The position numbers and the translations under genes are program-made. The notes beneath the pieces were generated by a model. That model did no database searches, was not told the origin of the DNA, and saw nothing but the letters and a program-made list of their open reading frames with translations. From Lentibacillus sp. Marseille-P4043 (GTDB lineage Bacteria; Bacillota; Bacilli; Bacillales; Amphibacillaceae), in NCBI RefSeq assembly GCF_900258515.1, contig NZ_LT984884.1, positions 1,225,681-1,289,680 of the forward strand: 64,000 nt of DNA. Reading direction: 5' to 3'. Positions within the stretch are counted from its first letter, which is position 1. The number at the start of each line of letters is the position of its first letter. Below are positions 20,131 through 29,382 of the stretch, in pieces.

Positions 20131-21099
20131 ATGGAAAGAAGTTTAACAATGGAAATCGTACGTGTAACAGAGGCAGCAGCATTAAAATCAGCTCGTTGGA
20201 TGGGACGCGGTAAAAAAGATGAAGCCGATGATGCAGCAACATCAGCTATGCGTGATGTTTTTGATACAATTCCAATGCAAGGTACTGTTGTGATTGGTGA
20301 AGGCGAAATGGATGAGGCGCCAATGCTTTATATCGGAGAAAAGCTTGGTACTGGTTCCGGTCCCAAAGTTGATGTAGCTGTTGACCCGTTAGAAGGAACA
20401 AACATTGTTGCTCAGGGTACATGGAATGCCCTTGCAGTAATTGCGATAGCAGACCATAAGAAATTACTACATGCACCTGATATGTATATGCAAAAGCTTG
20501 CGGTAGGCCCTGAAGCTGTTGGTAAAGTAGATATAAATGCATCAACACGTGAAAACTTACAAGCTGTGGCAAAGGCAAAAGGCAAAAACATTGAAGATGT
20601 AGTAGCTATTGTGTTGGACCGTCCTCGACATGCTAAATTAATTGAGGAAATCCGTGAAGCAGGAGCAAGAATTAAATTAATCCCTGACGGCGATGTAGCT
20701 GGGGCAATGAATACAGCATTTGATGATACAGGTGTTGATATTCTTTTTGGAATCGGTGGTGCACCTGAAGGCGTATTATCTGCTGTTGCGTTGAAATGCC
20801 TTGGTGGTGAAATTCAAGGAAAACTTATTCCATCAAACGATGAAGAACGCTCACGCTGTGTAGAAATGGGAATCACAGATTTCGATAAAGTCTTCAAAAT
20901 GGAAGATTTCTGTGGTGGAGATGATGCCATTTTTGCTGCAACCGGTGTGACGGATGGAGAACTATTAAAAGGCGTTCAGTTCAAAGGCGCCAAAGCAACA
21001 ACGCAAACGGTTGTAATGCGCGCCAAAAGTGGAACAGTTCGTTTTATCGATGGCGATCACAGCTTAAAGAAAAAACCAAACCTCGTAATGAAACCTTAA
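20131..21099 (+). CDS. glpX: Class II fructose-1,6-bisphosphatase GlpX
   Basis: Gluconeogenic phosphatase that hydrolyses fructose-1,6-bisphosphate; 322 residues. Metal site segments: [15 protein letters not shown] and VDPLEGTN; later [17 protein letters not shown] DGDVAGAMN and [10 protein letters not shown]. The ATG at 20131 follows AAGGGGAG with seven bases between. It starts [18 protein letters not shown], as in other bacilli. It faces the same way as fbaA, giving both directions of the glycolytic step in one neighbourhood. Confidence 0.95.
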   Translation: MERSLTMEIVRVTEAAALKSARWMGRGKKDEADDAATSAMRDVFDTIPMQGTVVIGEGEMDEAPMLYIGEKLGTGSGPKVDVAVDPLEGTNIVAQGTWNALAVIAIADHKKLLHAPDMYMQKLAVGPEAVGKVDINASTRENLQAVAKAKGKNIEDVVAIVLDRPRHAKLIEEIREAGARIKLIPDGDVAGAMNTAFDDTGVDILFGIGGAPEGVLSAVALKCLGGEIQGKLIPSNDEERSRCVEMGITDFDKVFKMEDFCGGDDAIFAATGVTDGELLKGVQFKGAKATTQTVVMRAKSGTVRFIDGDHSLKKKPNLVMKP

Positions 21100-21110
21100 C
21101 CCAACAAGTA

Positions 21111-21143
21111 AAAAGGAAGCCATTTTACGTTTGGCTTCCTTTT
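21111..21143 (+). terminator. Terminator after glpX
   Basis: AAAAGGAAGCCA (21111-21122) and TGGCTTCCTTTT (21132-21143) form a perfect 12-base stem with a nine-base loop ending in T residues. Confidence 0.92.
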
Positions 21144-21512
21144 CTATTAAATTCTCAAGCGCATTTTATAAAAATAGAGTTGAATATTACGATTGAAAAA
21201 GGTAATATTGTAGATGTTTAATAATAGTAAAGAATGGCTAATATAATTGATATACAACAAACTTCTATTCTAGCTTCCGACAATTCTTCATTTCAAAGGC
21301 ATATCTTCAAAAAGAAGAAGAAATCTCAAGGAAAAACAATGATCAAGTCAGTCGGTCAATAGTGTTAATCACTGTTTATAAATTAAGAAATGAAAGTAAA
21401 GAAAACGTTTGAGTGAAAGTTACATTTTACTTATCTATTGTTTTAATGAAATTATCTCAGATTATATTTTTAACAAATTGCAAGATGAAAAATGAATAGG
21501 CGTGGTGATGGA
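21144..21512. other. AT-rich leader region upstream of rho, no gene
   Basis: About 370 bases of very AT-rich sequence. I see no open frame with a ribosome-binding site, no repeat of the families listed here and no strong -35/-10 pair. It may hold the rho promoter and a long untranslated leader, since rho genes are often autoregulated through their leaders. Confidence 0.4.
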
Positions 21513-22793
21513 ATGGCAACATTAACAATTTCTCATTTAGAGACACTTACATTAAAAGAAATTTATGCACTAGCAAAGGAATATAAAGTATCCTACTATG
21601 CAAAACTAACTAAACGTGAACTTATTTTTGCCATCTTAAAGGCTCAGGCGGAAAAAGACGGATATTTGTTTATGGACGGTATTTTAGAAATTATTCCATC
21701 TGAAGGATTTGGCTTCTTAAGACCGATTAATTATTCCCCTAGTGCGGAGGATATCTACATTTCGGCTTCACAAATTCGTCGTTTTGACTTGCGTAATGGC
21801 GATAAAGTTTCTGGAAAGGTCCGTCCTCCAAAAGAAAACGAACGCTACTACGGATTATTACATGTAGATGCTGTCAATGGGGAAGACCCTGATTCTGCAA
21901 AGGAACGTGTTCATTTTCCGGCATTAACAGCATTGTATCCGGATCGATTAATGAATTTAGAAACAGGTACAAAAAAATTATCTACTAGAATTATTGATTT
22001 AATGACTCCAGTCGGTTTTGGTCAACGCGGATTAATTGTTGCACCGCCAAAAGCAGGAAAAACAATGCTGTTAAAAGAAATTGCCAACAGTATTTCGGAA
22101 AACCATCCTGAAGCAAAATTAATTATTTTATTAGTGGACGAGCGACCAGAAGAAGTAACGGATATTGAACGATCCGTGCATGCAGATGTAGATGTTGTCA
22201 GCTCGACATTTGATGAGGTTCCAGAAAGTCATATTAAGGTATCAGAACTCGTGTTAGAACGAGCGATGCGCCTTGTTGAGCATAAACGTGATGTGATTGT
22301 CTTAATGGATAGTATTACAAGGCTGGCACGTGCGTATAATCTGGTTATTCCTCCAAGTGGCAGAACACTTTCCGGCGGGATTGACCCAGCCGCATTTCAC
22401 AGACCGAAACGTTTCTTCGGTGCAGCACGAAATATTGAAGAAGGCGGTAGTTTCACCGTTTTAGCAACTGCCTTAGTTGATACAGGATCACGTATGGATG
22501 ATGTTATTTATGAAGAATTTAAGGGTACAGGAAATATGGAATTGCATCTAGACCGCAATTTGGCAGAAAGAAGAATTTTCCCAGCGATCGATATTTTGCG
22601 GTCTGGAACACGAAAAGAAGAATTACTTGTTCCCAAAACGCATCTTGATAAGATATGGGCGATTCGTAAAACGATGCAAGATTCCAATGACTTTCTTGAT
22701 CGCTTCTTGAAACGTTTGAAAGCATCGAAAACCAACGAAGAATTTTTTGAGCAATTAGAAGAGGATATGAAGCGACGAGGAACGAAACGATAA
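21513..22793 (+). CDS. rho: Transcription termination factor Rho
   Basis: Hexameric RNA helicase that ends transcription. 426 residues from ATG 21513; an earlier ATG at 21492 is in frame, but homologues begin near [18 protein letters not shown]. Domains: N-terminal helix-extended-loop-helix (about 1-45), cold-shock-like RNA-binding domain ([24 protein letters not shown]), and RecA-type ATPase with P-loop [14 protein letters not shown], Walker B VIVLMDS and the [21 protein letters not shown]-loop/R-loop region. The ribosome site is weak by the usual core and resembles the GGTGAT part of an extended site. Confidence 0.96.
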   Translation: MATLTISHLETLTLKEIYALAKEYKVSYYAKLTKRELIFAILKAQAEKDGYLFMDGILEIIPSEGFGFLRPINYSPSAEDIYISASQIRRFDLRNGDKVSGKVRPPKENERYYGLLHVDAVNGEDPDSAKERVHFPALTALYPDRLMNLETGTKKLSTRIIDLMTPVGFGQRGLIVAPPKAGKTMLLKEIANSISENHPEAKLIILLVDERPEEVTDIERSVHADVDVVSSTFDEVPESHIKVSELVLERAMRLVEHKRDVIVLMDSITRLARAYNLVIPPSGRTLSGGIDPAAFHRPKRFFGAARNIEEGGSFTVLATALVDTGSRMDDVIYEEFKGTGNMELHLDRNLAERRIFPAIDILRSGTRKEELLVPKTHLDKIWAIRKTMQDSNDFLDRFLKRLKASKTNEEFFEQLEEDMKRRGTKR

Positions 22794-22803
22794 GTAAATA
22801 TAA

Positions 22804-22860
22804 CCAGTGAGTGCTTACCCTATTGCAATCAAAAGCACACACTGGTATAATCTTTTTATG
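22804..22860 (+). terminator. Probable terminator after rho
   Basis: CCAGTG and GTGCTT (22804-22816) pair with AAGCAC and CACTGG (22833-22845) in a long stem-loop followed by TATAATCTTTTTATG. Confidence 0.6.
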
Positions 22861-22947
22861 TGAGTTTAGATAAGGTTTTTATACCTATGACGGCTCTTAC
22901 AATAACTCTGTTTCTAATGGACTCAGGGCAAAAAGGAGTGGAAAGAC

Positions 22948-23193
22948 ATGAAAAAGGATATCCATCCAGAGTACAGAAAAGTTGTATTTCTTGATACAAG
23001 CTCAGACTTTAAATTCTTGAGTGGCTCAACACAAACTTCAGAAGAAACAATTGAGTGGGAAGATGGTAACACATACCCATTAATTAAAGTTGAGATCAGC
23101 TCAGATTCACACCCATTCTACACAGGTAAACAAAAAGCTGACAAAGTCGGTGGCCGCGTAGACCGATTCAAGAAAAAATATAATATGAAGTAA
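22948..23193 (+). CDS. rpmE2: Ribosomal protein L31, type B (zinc-free form)
   Basis: 81 residues, beginning [18 protein letters not shown] and ending RVDRFKKKY, typical of L31. It lacks the CxxC pairs of the zinc-binding form and has the longer type B insertion ([20 protein letters not shown]). In B. subtilis the gene between rho and tdk is the zinc-binding form rpmE, and the zinc-free form (ytiA) lies elsewhere under Zur; here the zinc-free form occupies the main site. AAAAAGGAGTGG precedes the ATG. No Zur-box-like palindrome was noticed upstream. Confidence 0.95.
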   Translation: MKKDIHPEYRKVVFLDTSSDFKFLSGSTQTSEETIEWEDGNTYPLIKVEISSDSHPFYTGKQKADKVGGRVDRFKKKYNMK

Positions 23194-23302
23194 AAAGTGG
23201 AGCCGACCGGTTAGGGGCGAAACTAACTTTTTAAAAAAGAATGTTCGACTATGAATACCACGTTCAGTGGCAACATCGAACAAACCTACATCCCGTAGGC
23301 GC

Positions 23303-23340
23303 AAAAACAGGCAAATTGTCTAAACGTTGCCTGTTTTTTT
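23303..23340 (+). terminator. Terminator after rpmE2
   Basis: AAAAACAGGCAA (23303-23314) pairs with TTGCCTGTTTTT (23327-23338) and continues in T residues. Between the rpmE2 stop and this hairpin is a 110-base stretch with a further small hairpin CCTACATCCCGTAGG at 23,285-23,299 whose role is unknown. Confidence 0.9.
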
Positions 23341-23346
23341 ACTTTT

Positions 23347-23654
23347 ATAATACAAAAGATTAATAATAGCTGATTTCTAAAAGTGGTTTGTTTAGAATTA
23401 AGACGTAAAAACAAGTTAGAAGCTCTGAGCAGCCAGAATACACGTAGACTCCTTGAAAAAGGGAAATCGCTTTTTCTGCGTGCGATGCATCGCTGACGAA
23501 GCCTTCCTTGTCCTGCGGGAATAGTGGCTAATGTGAGACCCCACAGCGAGGTACGAGCGAGGAGGCTCACGGGTCACCCGCGGAAAGCGAAGTGTATTCT
23601 GGCTGCGGTTTAAATAACGATAAATTTTACGTAAAGAGCCATAATACAAAAGAT
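23347..23654 (-). repeat. Palindromic core repeat bounded by a 14-base direct repeat
   Basis: Core at about 23,429-23,610 in reverse orientation: GAGCAGCCAGAATACACGTA, GAGACCCCACAGCG, GGAGGCTCACGGGTCACCCG, GAAGTGTATTCTGGCTGCGG. The inner block TTTTTCTGCGTGCGATGCAT and GCCTTCCTTGTCCTGCGGGA is also found at 14,080. ATAATACAAAAGAT occurs at both 23,347-23,360 and 23,641-23,654, enclosing the repeat like a target-site duplication. Confidence 0.7.
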
Positions 23655-23727
23655 AAATGATATATTTTGCAAAATTAGTGGTAAAACTACTACATATGTA
23701 AACCGCTAAGAAGGGAGAGACCCGCAT

Positions 23728-24348
23728 ATGTATGTAATGAAACAAAATGGTTGGGTAGAAGTAATTTGTGGCAGTATGTTTTCTGGCAAATCAGAGGAAT
23801 TAATTCGTCGGGTCCGTAGAGCAACATATGGTAATCTGTCTGTACGTGTGTTTAAACCGGCAATTGATAACCGTTATGATGATGAATCGGTTGTTTCCCA
23901 TAACGGCTCAACAACAATAGCCCGCCCTATTAAAAATTCTGCTGAAATCTTGGAACACATTAACGGAAATATTGATGTCATTGGAATAGATGAAGTGCAA
24001 TTCTTTGATGAGGAAATTGTTGAAGTTGCTGAGGAGCTAGCGAATAAAGGAATTCGTATCATCATTGCTGGATTAGACACCGATTTTCGTGGAGAACCAT
24101 TTGGACCAATGCCTAAATTAATGGCATTAAGTGAATCTGTTTCAAAATTAAATGCTATTTGCCCAATTTGCGGCTCTCCTGCAAGCCGAACACAGCGTTT
24201 AATTAATGGAAAGCCAGCATCTTATGATGATCCAATTATTTTAGTTGGGGCATCCGAATCATATGAACCAAGATGCCGCCATCATCATGAAGTTCCGAAT
24301 AAACCGAGTAACAAAATATTAAAACACTTAGCTAAATTATCGAAGTAA
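23728..24348 (+). CDS. tdk: Thymidine kinase
   Basis: Phosphorylates thymidine to dTMP in nucleotide salvage. 206 residues. P-loop [11 protein letters not shown] at about 16-26; Walker B-like DEVQFFD; a zinc site made by CPICG and CRHHHE in the C-terminal half. AAGAAGGGAGAGA stands eight bases before ATG 23728. In B. subtilis tdk is followed closely by prfA; here more than 26 kb of accessory genes intervene. Confidence 0.95.
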   Translation: MYVMKQNGWVEVICGSMFSGKSEELIRRVRRATYGNLSVRVFKPAIDNRYDDESVVSHNGSTTIARPIKNSAEILEHINGNIDVIGIDEVQFFDEEIVEVAEELANKGIRIIIAGLDTDFRGEPFGPMPKLMALSESVSKLNAICPICGSPASRTQRLINGKPASYDDPIILVGASESYEPRCRHHHEVPNKPSNKILKHLAKLSK

Positions 24349-24377
24349 AAAGAACGCCTATAAAGCGTTCTTTTTTT
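24349..24377 (+). terminator. Terminator after tdk
   Basis: AAAGAACGC (24349-24357) pairs with GCGTTCTTT (24365-24373) followed by T residues. It marks the left border of the accessory island. The following 220 bases hold no gene that I can see. Confidence 0.9.
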
Positions 24378-24601
24378 GTTAGGCAAAAATTCCGTGAAGT
24401 TTTAATTGTCCAGATTAGAACATTGCCCCTCAAACGTCATCCTCCCAATTTGCCCATTTTCAAAATCTATAGTCACAAAGTCACGGGAAAGCCACGAAGA
24501 AAATAGTAGGTATTATTAATCAAATTTTGGTTTAGGTTATTTTTTCTAAACATTTCATAGGTATTATTTACTAATTATCAAAAAAGTCAATAAAGTCAGT
24601 G

Positions 24602-24630
24602 TTGACAGGGTAAAATTTGGTCATTAGGAT
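24602..24630 (+). promoter_or_regulatory. Sigma-A promoter of the T7SS operon
   Basis: TTGACA (24602-24607), a 17-base spacer and TAGGAT (24625-24630), 85 bases before the esxA start. The -35 is perfect. Confidence 0.7.
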
Positions 24631-24714
24631 TAAATAAGAAGAGGGTTAAAAACAGTTTAAACAGTTCGTTTTTACCTCAGCGTGTAATCATTTTTATTAA
24701 GGGAGATGAAGCAT

Positions 24715-25011
24715 ATGGCAGGACAAATTCGTATGACGCCAGAGGAACTTCAGGCAAAAGCGAAACGTTATGGTCAAAGTTCACAACAAATCGAACAAAT
24801 TCTTCGAGACCTATCCGGCTTACAAGAAGAATTAAGAGGAGAATGGGAAGGACGTGCTTTTGAACGATTCGACGACCAGTTCAGAGAATTGAAACCAAGA
24901 GTACAAGATTTTTCTCAGTTAATGCAGGATATTGAAATGCAATTAACCAAAACAGCTGAAGCAGTGGCTCAACAAGATGAAGCTTTATCACAAAATTTTG
25001 GTCTTAGATAA
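24715..25011 (+). CDS. esxA: WXG100-family T7SS substrate EsxA (YukE)
   Basis: Small secreted helical-hairpin protein and core substrate of Type VII secretion. 98 residues, two helices joined at the WEG turn (EWEGRAFERF, about residues 42-51). ATG 24715 is used since AAGGGAGA precedes it; the upstream in-frame ATG at 24706 lies inside that site. It is the first gene of the T7SS locus and has its own promoter and a strong hairpin behind it, so it is probably made in excess over the machinery. Confidence 0.95.
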   Translation: MAGQIRMTPEELQAKAKRYGQSSQQIEQILRDLSGLQEELRGEWEGRAFERFDDQFRELKPRVQDFSQLMQDIEMQLTKTAEAVAQQDEALSQNFGLR

Positions 25012-25065
25012 TAGACTTATATTTGAGCTGACTAAGTGAATTCGTGTTATTCGTCATTCTTCATT

Positions 25066-25101
25066 ACATGAGCTACACGACAATTGTTGTGTAGCTCATG
25101 T
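25066..25101 (+). terminator. Strong hairpin between esxA and esaA
   Basis: ACATGAGCTACAC (25066-25078) pairs perfectly with GTGTAGCTCATGT (25089-25101) over 10 bases. The following TCATTAAATT is only mildly T-rich, so it may terminate in part and let a fraction of transcripts continue into esaA. Confidence 0.7.
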
Positions 25102-25193
25102 TCATTAAATTGCTCTCTCTCCTTATGTTTTCATTCAATATTTAGTATGGACTTATTAATTATTATATAAAGAATTAGCAGGAGTTGTGGTAA

Positions 25194-28100
25194 ATGAAAA
25201 AAGGGTATAAGGGAATAATACTATTTCTGATTTTAATGATCGCACTAGCTTCAGGGTTATCTTATTTATCATTAGATCATGTGACAAAGACAAAGAATAG
25301 TAAAGATGTTCAGACGATGTCGGTTGCTTTGGTGAATGAAGACGAAGGTGCAACTTTTAATAACGATGATTTATCGTTCGGTAAGGCATTTGTCAAAAGT
25401 TTAGATAAGAATAATGAACATGACTGGTATGTTGTCAGTCGTGGTGTTGCGGAGAATGGTCTTGAACAAAATACATACGATATGATGATCGTTATTCCGA
25501 ATGATTTCTCGGAAAAAGCGTTGTCGATAAGTTCAGAGTCTCCGGAGCATGTTGTTCTAAATTATAAAATAAATGCGTCTGGTAATGAGGATTTTCAAGC
25601 AGAAGCGGAGAAGACAGCCAGTTCGGTACTAAATGACTTTAACCGCCGAATCATTGATGTATATTTTGCAAGTGTTATTGGCAATTTACAGGAAGCTCAA
25701 GATAACATTAATGAGGTTGTAGAAGAAGAGGCATTATACACGAATACATATAACAACGCAATACACAGTCCTCTTGCCAATTATACGGATCGGTTTCGTA
25801 ATGTAAAAAATAGTACCGAGGTATCAAAAGATAGTTTCAGTGGTTTTGAGGAAACATTGGATACGTTTGATGACCAGTTAAATCAAGATGCAGAAATGAG
25901 TCAAGACTATTTATCTAGCATGGATGAAACGTCAAATTTGCTAGAATCGAATAGTGTTTTGTCGATGAATTTTCTTGATCAATTGTATCAATTAGAAGAC
26001 GGATTAACTAGTGAAGATGTTGATGAGCAGCTTGAGAAGCTATTGTTTGCTAACAATATGATTAATCAACAATTTCAGCGAAGTGAGGATGATGCAGCTA
26101 CGATTGTGTCGAATACTGTAGCTTTAAAAACGTACTTGGAATCCTCACTTAAAGATGTTGAAAAAGCACATGAAAATGTAAATGAAAAATTAAATTCGGA
26201 TTTGCGGTCAAAAGTTGAGGACCGGTTAACAACGGTGTTTGACGATGCATTTAATGGCAACTTAATAAACTTGGATGCACTGTTTGAGGAATCCGATGAA
26301 AATTCCAGATTACGTATGAATGAGCAAATTGATAACCTTCCAACATTGAGCGAGGAAGATATTGTTGATTTAGGTTTATCGTATGAGACGACGACAGAGT
26401 TGAAAAATGTGCTTGCGGTAACAGATAAGTATACGAAAGAGTTTGGTTATACACCAGAACAAACTGGTGAGGCCACCCAATTAACACAAGAGATTAATCA
26501 ATTAAGGGAACATTTGACTAGAAAAGGTGTGACAGCTACTGACTCAGTGATGTTGCCAAAGACAAACAGTGAAGGAAAAGGCCAGCTGTTCAAATTGAAT
26601 ATCCCTGATGAATATGAGTTGCAATACGTCTCATTGAAATTGCCAAATGAGGAAGAGGCGAAAAATTATACAAATCTAATAGATAATCATAATCAGGTGG
26701 TTTTACCGGGATTTGGAGAAGGGAAATTCACTGTTAAAGTTACCCTTAAACTTAAGAGTGATAAAAGCCTCATCAACATACTACAACCTGTGACGTGGAG
26801 TTGGGACTTGGAACCCACGGATAGCGGAGAAGTTGATACTCCGGAATATGCCGCTGTAGAGTTACCGAACACACCGTTAACTGCCAGTATGAGTACGGAT
26901 AAATCCGCTGATACAAGTGATGACAGTAAACGTGAAACAGATGCAGAGGAGCAAACAGCAGAGCAGACTGAAAAACAAATAAATGAGCGAGTTGAAAACA
27001 AACAAACAAATAAAGAATCAGATGAAAGCAATTCTGAGAAACAGAAAATTACAGACCAAAAAAATGAAACAGAGAAACCTGAAAATGCCCAAGATGCTAA
27101 ACAAGATGATAGTGATACACCAGAACAAGTCGAAATAGTCGACCATCATATTCATCATGAAGTAATGTCACCAGAAATTGATGAGGGAACAGAAAACTTA
27201 GTAAATGCAGTGTTCAACACCATAAGTCCGTATCAAAAATTGTTGTCATTGTATGAGATGTATTTTGGATTTGATTTAAAATGTAGTAAAGATAACTGCT
27301 CGAATATACACGAAACACTAAGTGAAGATACATCATTAAAAGAAATGGCAACTGATTCATCACTTTACACGTTATTTAATGAAAACAATATCGGCAAATT
27401 GTTGGCAAAACAAGTGGCAGACGATGTCACAGATGAAATCCGCCAACCATTAGAACGTCTGCAGAAACAAATAGGTACATTCCAACAACACGTTAAACAG
27501 GCAAATCAAGATGCTGATCAGCTTGTAGACCAGGTTGTTGAAACGAAAGAGCAAGCTGCTGTCTTAAATGAAAGTCTGGCTAGAACGCTTGCAAATGTTG
27601 CTAAGTGGCGCGAGAAGAGTTTGAATCTAGTCGACCAACAAACGGAAATTCAAGCGAATAACGATGAAGAAAAAACTGCTATTATGACATTGGGAAATGC
27701 ATTTCAGCCACTATTAGCGTCGAGTCAATCACTTGCAGATCAAGCGCAATCAAATCTTAACGCTGCTGAACATGTCTATAAAACTTTTGATCGAATCGAT
27801 GATCAGGCAAGTTCCATTCAGGATAGTGGAACGACTTTGGTTAGTAAGGCAGAAGAACTATCAACCAACATGACGAATAATTTACTAGAAGATCAGGAGT
27901 TTGCAGAAAATTTTGCTGACGTTCTTGCAAATAGCCGAATTGGTGATAGACAGAATGAGGATCTATACGATTTCTTATCCAATCCTGTACAAACTAAAAA
28001 CAATGGAACAATCGCTGCTGGTGATAAATTCACGCCATACTTTGTAGTGTTAGTTTGCTTTATTATTGCTTTATTTACAGCATATGTGATTTCGATGAGC

Positions 28101-28622
28101 AATCAAAGACAACTAGCTGGGGATCAATTTGAAACAGAAAAGTCCTTAATGGGTAAAAACACCCTGATAACGTCAATTACAGGGGGGATAGGTGTTGCTG
28201 AGGGAATTATAATTGGTCTGCTTTCGGGCTATTTCCTCGAAGTTAGTGGAGGAGAACTCGTCAAGTGGGTTGGGTTAATTACCTTGGTTATGATCGTCAT
28301 GCTTTTAGTGGCAACTTATTTATTACGGCAATTGAAAATGATTGGCATGTTTATTCTGCTTGCTGTATTGAGTTTGTATTTGTTTTTAACAAGGGCACTT
28401 GGATCAGGTTTTGTAGGGCTAGAAACAGTACGCATGTATTCCCCGTTGCAATATGTCGAAACATTGGTATCTAAAACAGTTCAAGGTCAAGCAGGCTATG
28501 GAACGGCCATGTTTATTCTTGCTGGTCTTGCTTTAATTGGTGTTATTGCTAATTTACTTGTCCTACACCGTAGCACGCGAAAAGGGGAAGAGGATGATGA
28601 AAGTGATGCTAAAGCGAACTAA
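25194..28622 (+). CDS. esaA: T7SS accessory membrane protein EsaA (YueB)
   Basis: Large envelope-spanning protein of the Firmicutes T7SS; in B. subtilis the homologue YueB is also the phage SPP1 receptor. 1142 residues: one N-terminal helix (about 5-27), a large extracellular part with coiled coils, a charged low-complexity Glu/Lys/Asp/Thr tract at about 560-645, and a C-terminal block of five or six helices (about 945-1126) of the YhgE/Pip type. The gene overlaps essA by 29 bases. The order esxA-esaA-essA-esaB-essB-essC is the Staphylococcus aureus order and not that of the B. subtilis yuk operon. Confidence 0.92.
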   Translation: MKKGYKGIILFLILMIALASGLSYLSLDHVTKTKNSKDVQTMSVALVNEDEGATFNNDDLSFGKAFVKSLDKNNEHDWYVVSRGVAENGLEQNTYDMMIVIPNDFSEKALSISSESPEHVVLNYKINASGNEDFQAEAEKTASSVLNDFNRRIIDVYFASVIGNLQEAQDNINEVVEEEALYTNTYNNAIHSPLANYTDRFRNVKNSTEVSKDSFSGFEETLDTFDDQLNQDAEMSQDYLSSMDETSNLLESNSVLSMNFLDQLYQLEDGLTSEDVDEQLEKLLFANNMINQQFQRSEDDAATIVSNTVALKTYLESSLKDVEKAHENVNEKLNSDLRSKVEDRLTTVFDDAFNGNLINLDALFEESDENSRLRMNEQIDNLPTLSEEDIVDLGLSYETTTELKNVLAVTDKYTKEFGYTPEQTGEATQLTQEINQLREHLTRKGVTATDSVMLPKTNSEGKGQLFKLNIPDEYELQYVSLKLPNEEEAKNYTNLIDNHNQVVLPGFGEGKFTVKVTLKLKSDKSLINILQPVTWSWDLEPTDSGEVDTPEYAAVELPNTPLTASMSTDKSADTSDDSKRETDAEEQTAEQTEKQINERVENKQTNKESDESNSEKQKITDQKNETEKPENAQDAKQDDSDTPEQVEIVDHHIHHEVMSPEIDEGTENLVNAVFNTISPYQKLLSLYEMYFGFDLKCSKDNCSNIHETLSEDTSLKEMATDSSLYTLFNENNIGKLLAKQVADDVTDEIRQPLERLQKQIGTFQQHVKQANQDADQLVDQVVETKEQAAVLNESLARTLANVAKWREKSLNLVDQQTEIQANNDEEKTAIMTLGNAFQPLLASSQSLADQAQSNLNAAEHVYKTFDRIDDQASSIQDSGTTLVSKAEELSTNMTNNLLEDQEFAENFADVLANSRIGDRQNEDLYDFLSNPVQTKNNGTIAAGDKFTPYFVVLVCFIIALFTAYVISMSNQRQLAGDQFETEKSLMGKNTLITSITGGIGVAEGIIIGLLSGYFLEVSGGELVKWVGLITLVMIVMLLVATYLLRQLKMIGMFILLAVLSLYLFLTRALGSGFVGLETVRMYSPLQYVETLVSKTVQGQAGYGTAMFILAGLALIGVIANLLVLHRSTRKGEEDDESDAKAN

Positions 28623-29097
28623 ATTAGTACCAATATGTATCCTCTGTTTTCTGCTGATGCTGCCATATCAGGTGTCAGCAGAAGACAATACTGACAATAA
28701 GGGTGAACTGGAGTGGAAAATAGACCGAATTATTCAAGATGAAACTGGGGATGACCGGAAGAATACAGAAACCGAATTGGAGAAAACATTTCCTGATTTG
28801 TTTAAGGAAGAGACAACATCGGTCATCCAAGCGGAGCAGGTTAAAAACGAAGAAACAATTGATCAATTGGAAACCGCACTATTTACGATGGATTCAAACG
28901 GAGATTCAACCATTCATAAATTAGAACAATCTTTATTTACATCAGAATATACTGCCCCGAAAACATCGTCATCTGAAGCTCAGGAGGAAGAGCAAGACGG
29001 TTCGTGGTTTACAAATGCCTTTGTGATTGGTTTGATCGGATTAGTCTGCGTCGTGTTCGGCGGTATCTATCTCATGATGAGAAAATTGTCAGATTAG
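28594..29097 (+). CDS. essA: T7SS membrane protein EssA
   Basis: 167 residues. An N-terminal hydrophobic segment (LVPICILCFLLMLPYQ, about 11-27, ending VSAED and possibly a cleaved signal) and a C-terminal helix (FVIGLIGLVCVVFGGIYLMM, about 139-160) enclose an acidic soluble part. This shape and place fit EssA. ATG 28594 follows AAAGGGGAAGAGG, inside the end of esaA, which suggests translational coupling. Sequence of this family varies strongly; the call rests mainly on context and topology. Confidence 0.85.
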   Translation: MMKVMLKRTKLVPICILCFLLMLPYQVSAEDNTDNKGELEWKIDRIIQDETGDDRKNTETELEKTFPDLFKEETTSVIQAEQVKNEETIDQLETALFTMDSNGDSTIHKLEQSLFTSEYTAPKTSSSEAQEEEQDGSWFTNAFVIGLIGLVCVVFGGIYLMMRKLSD

Positions 29098-29108
29098 GGG
29101 AGTGGAAG

Positions 29109-29363
29109 ATGCCATACAAAACACATATTGATGTGACAATCGATTTTACTAGTCGTCGAGACGCTGGTTTATATGATTTGCGAATTCCAGTACAACTGAC
29201 GGTTAAACAATTGCTGCTAAATGTAATAGACACACTTAAGCTCGGCCCAACTGATAGCTCAGCCTATACAATAAAAATAATCACAAAAAATTTACTTCTA
29301 GCAGATGATGATATGTTGATGGATTATCCAATCACAGACGGTGATATTTTAACTGTTTTGTAG
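29109..29363 (+). CDS. esaB: Ubiquitin-like T7SS protein EsaB (YukD)
   Basis: 84 residues with a ubiquitin-like fold pattern: beta-hairpin IDVTIDFTSRRDAGLYDLRI, helix QLTVKQLLLNVIDTL, and the final strand ITDGDILTVL. It is a cytosolic regulator or assembly factor of T7SSb. AGGGGAGTGG stands before ATG 29109, 11 bases after the essA stop. The next gene of the system, essB, follows only after 870 bases of tandem repeats. Confidence 0.92.
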   Translation: MPYKTHIDVTIDFTSRRDAGLYDLRIPVQLTVKQLLLNVIDTLKLGPTDSSAYTIKIITKNLLLADDDMLMDYPITDGDILTVL

Positions 29364-29382
29364 AAATGAAGGGTGTTTTGGC

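Noticed and set aside
22861..22947. Zur operator before rpmE2
   Set aside because: Looked for because zinc-free L31 genes are often Zur-controlled, but no palindrome of that type was found.
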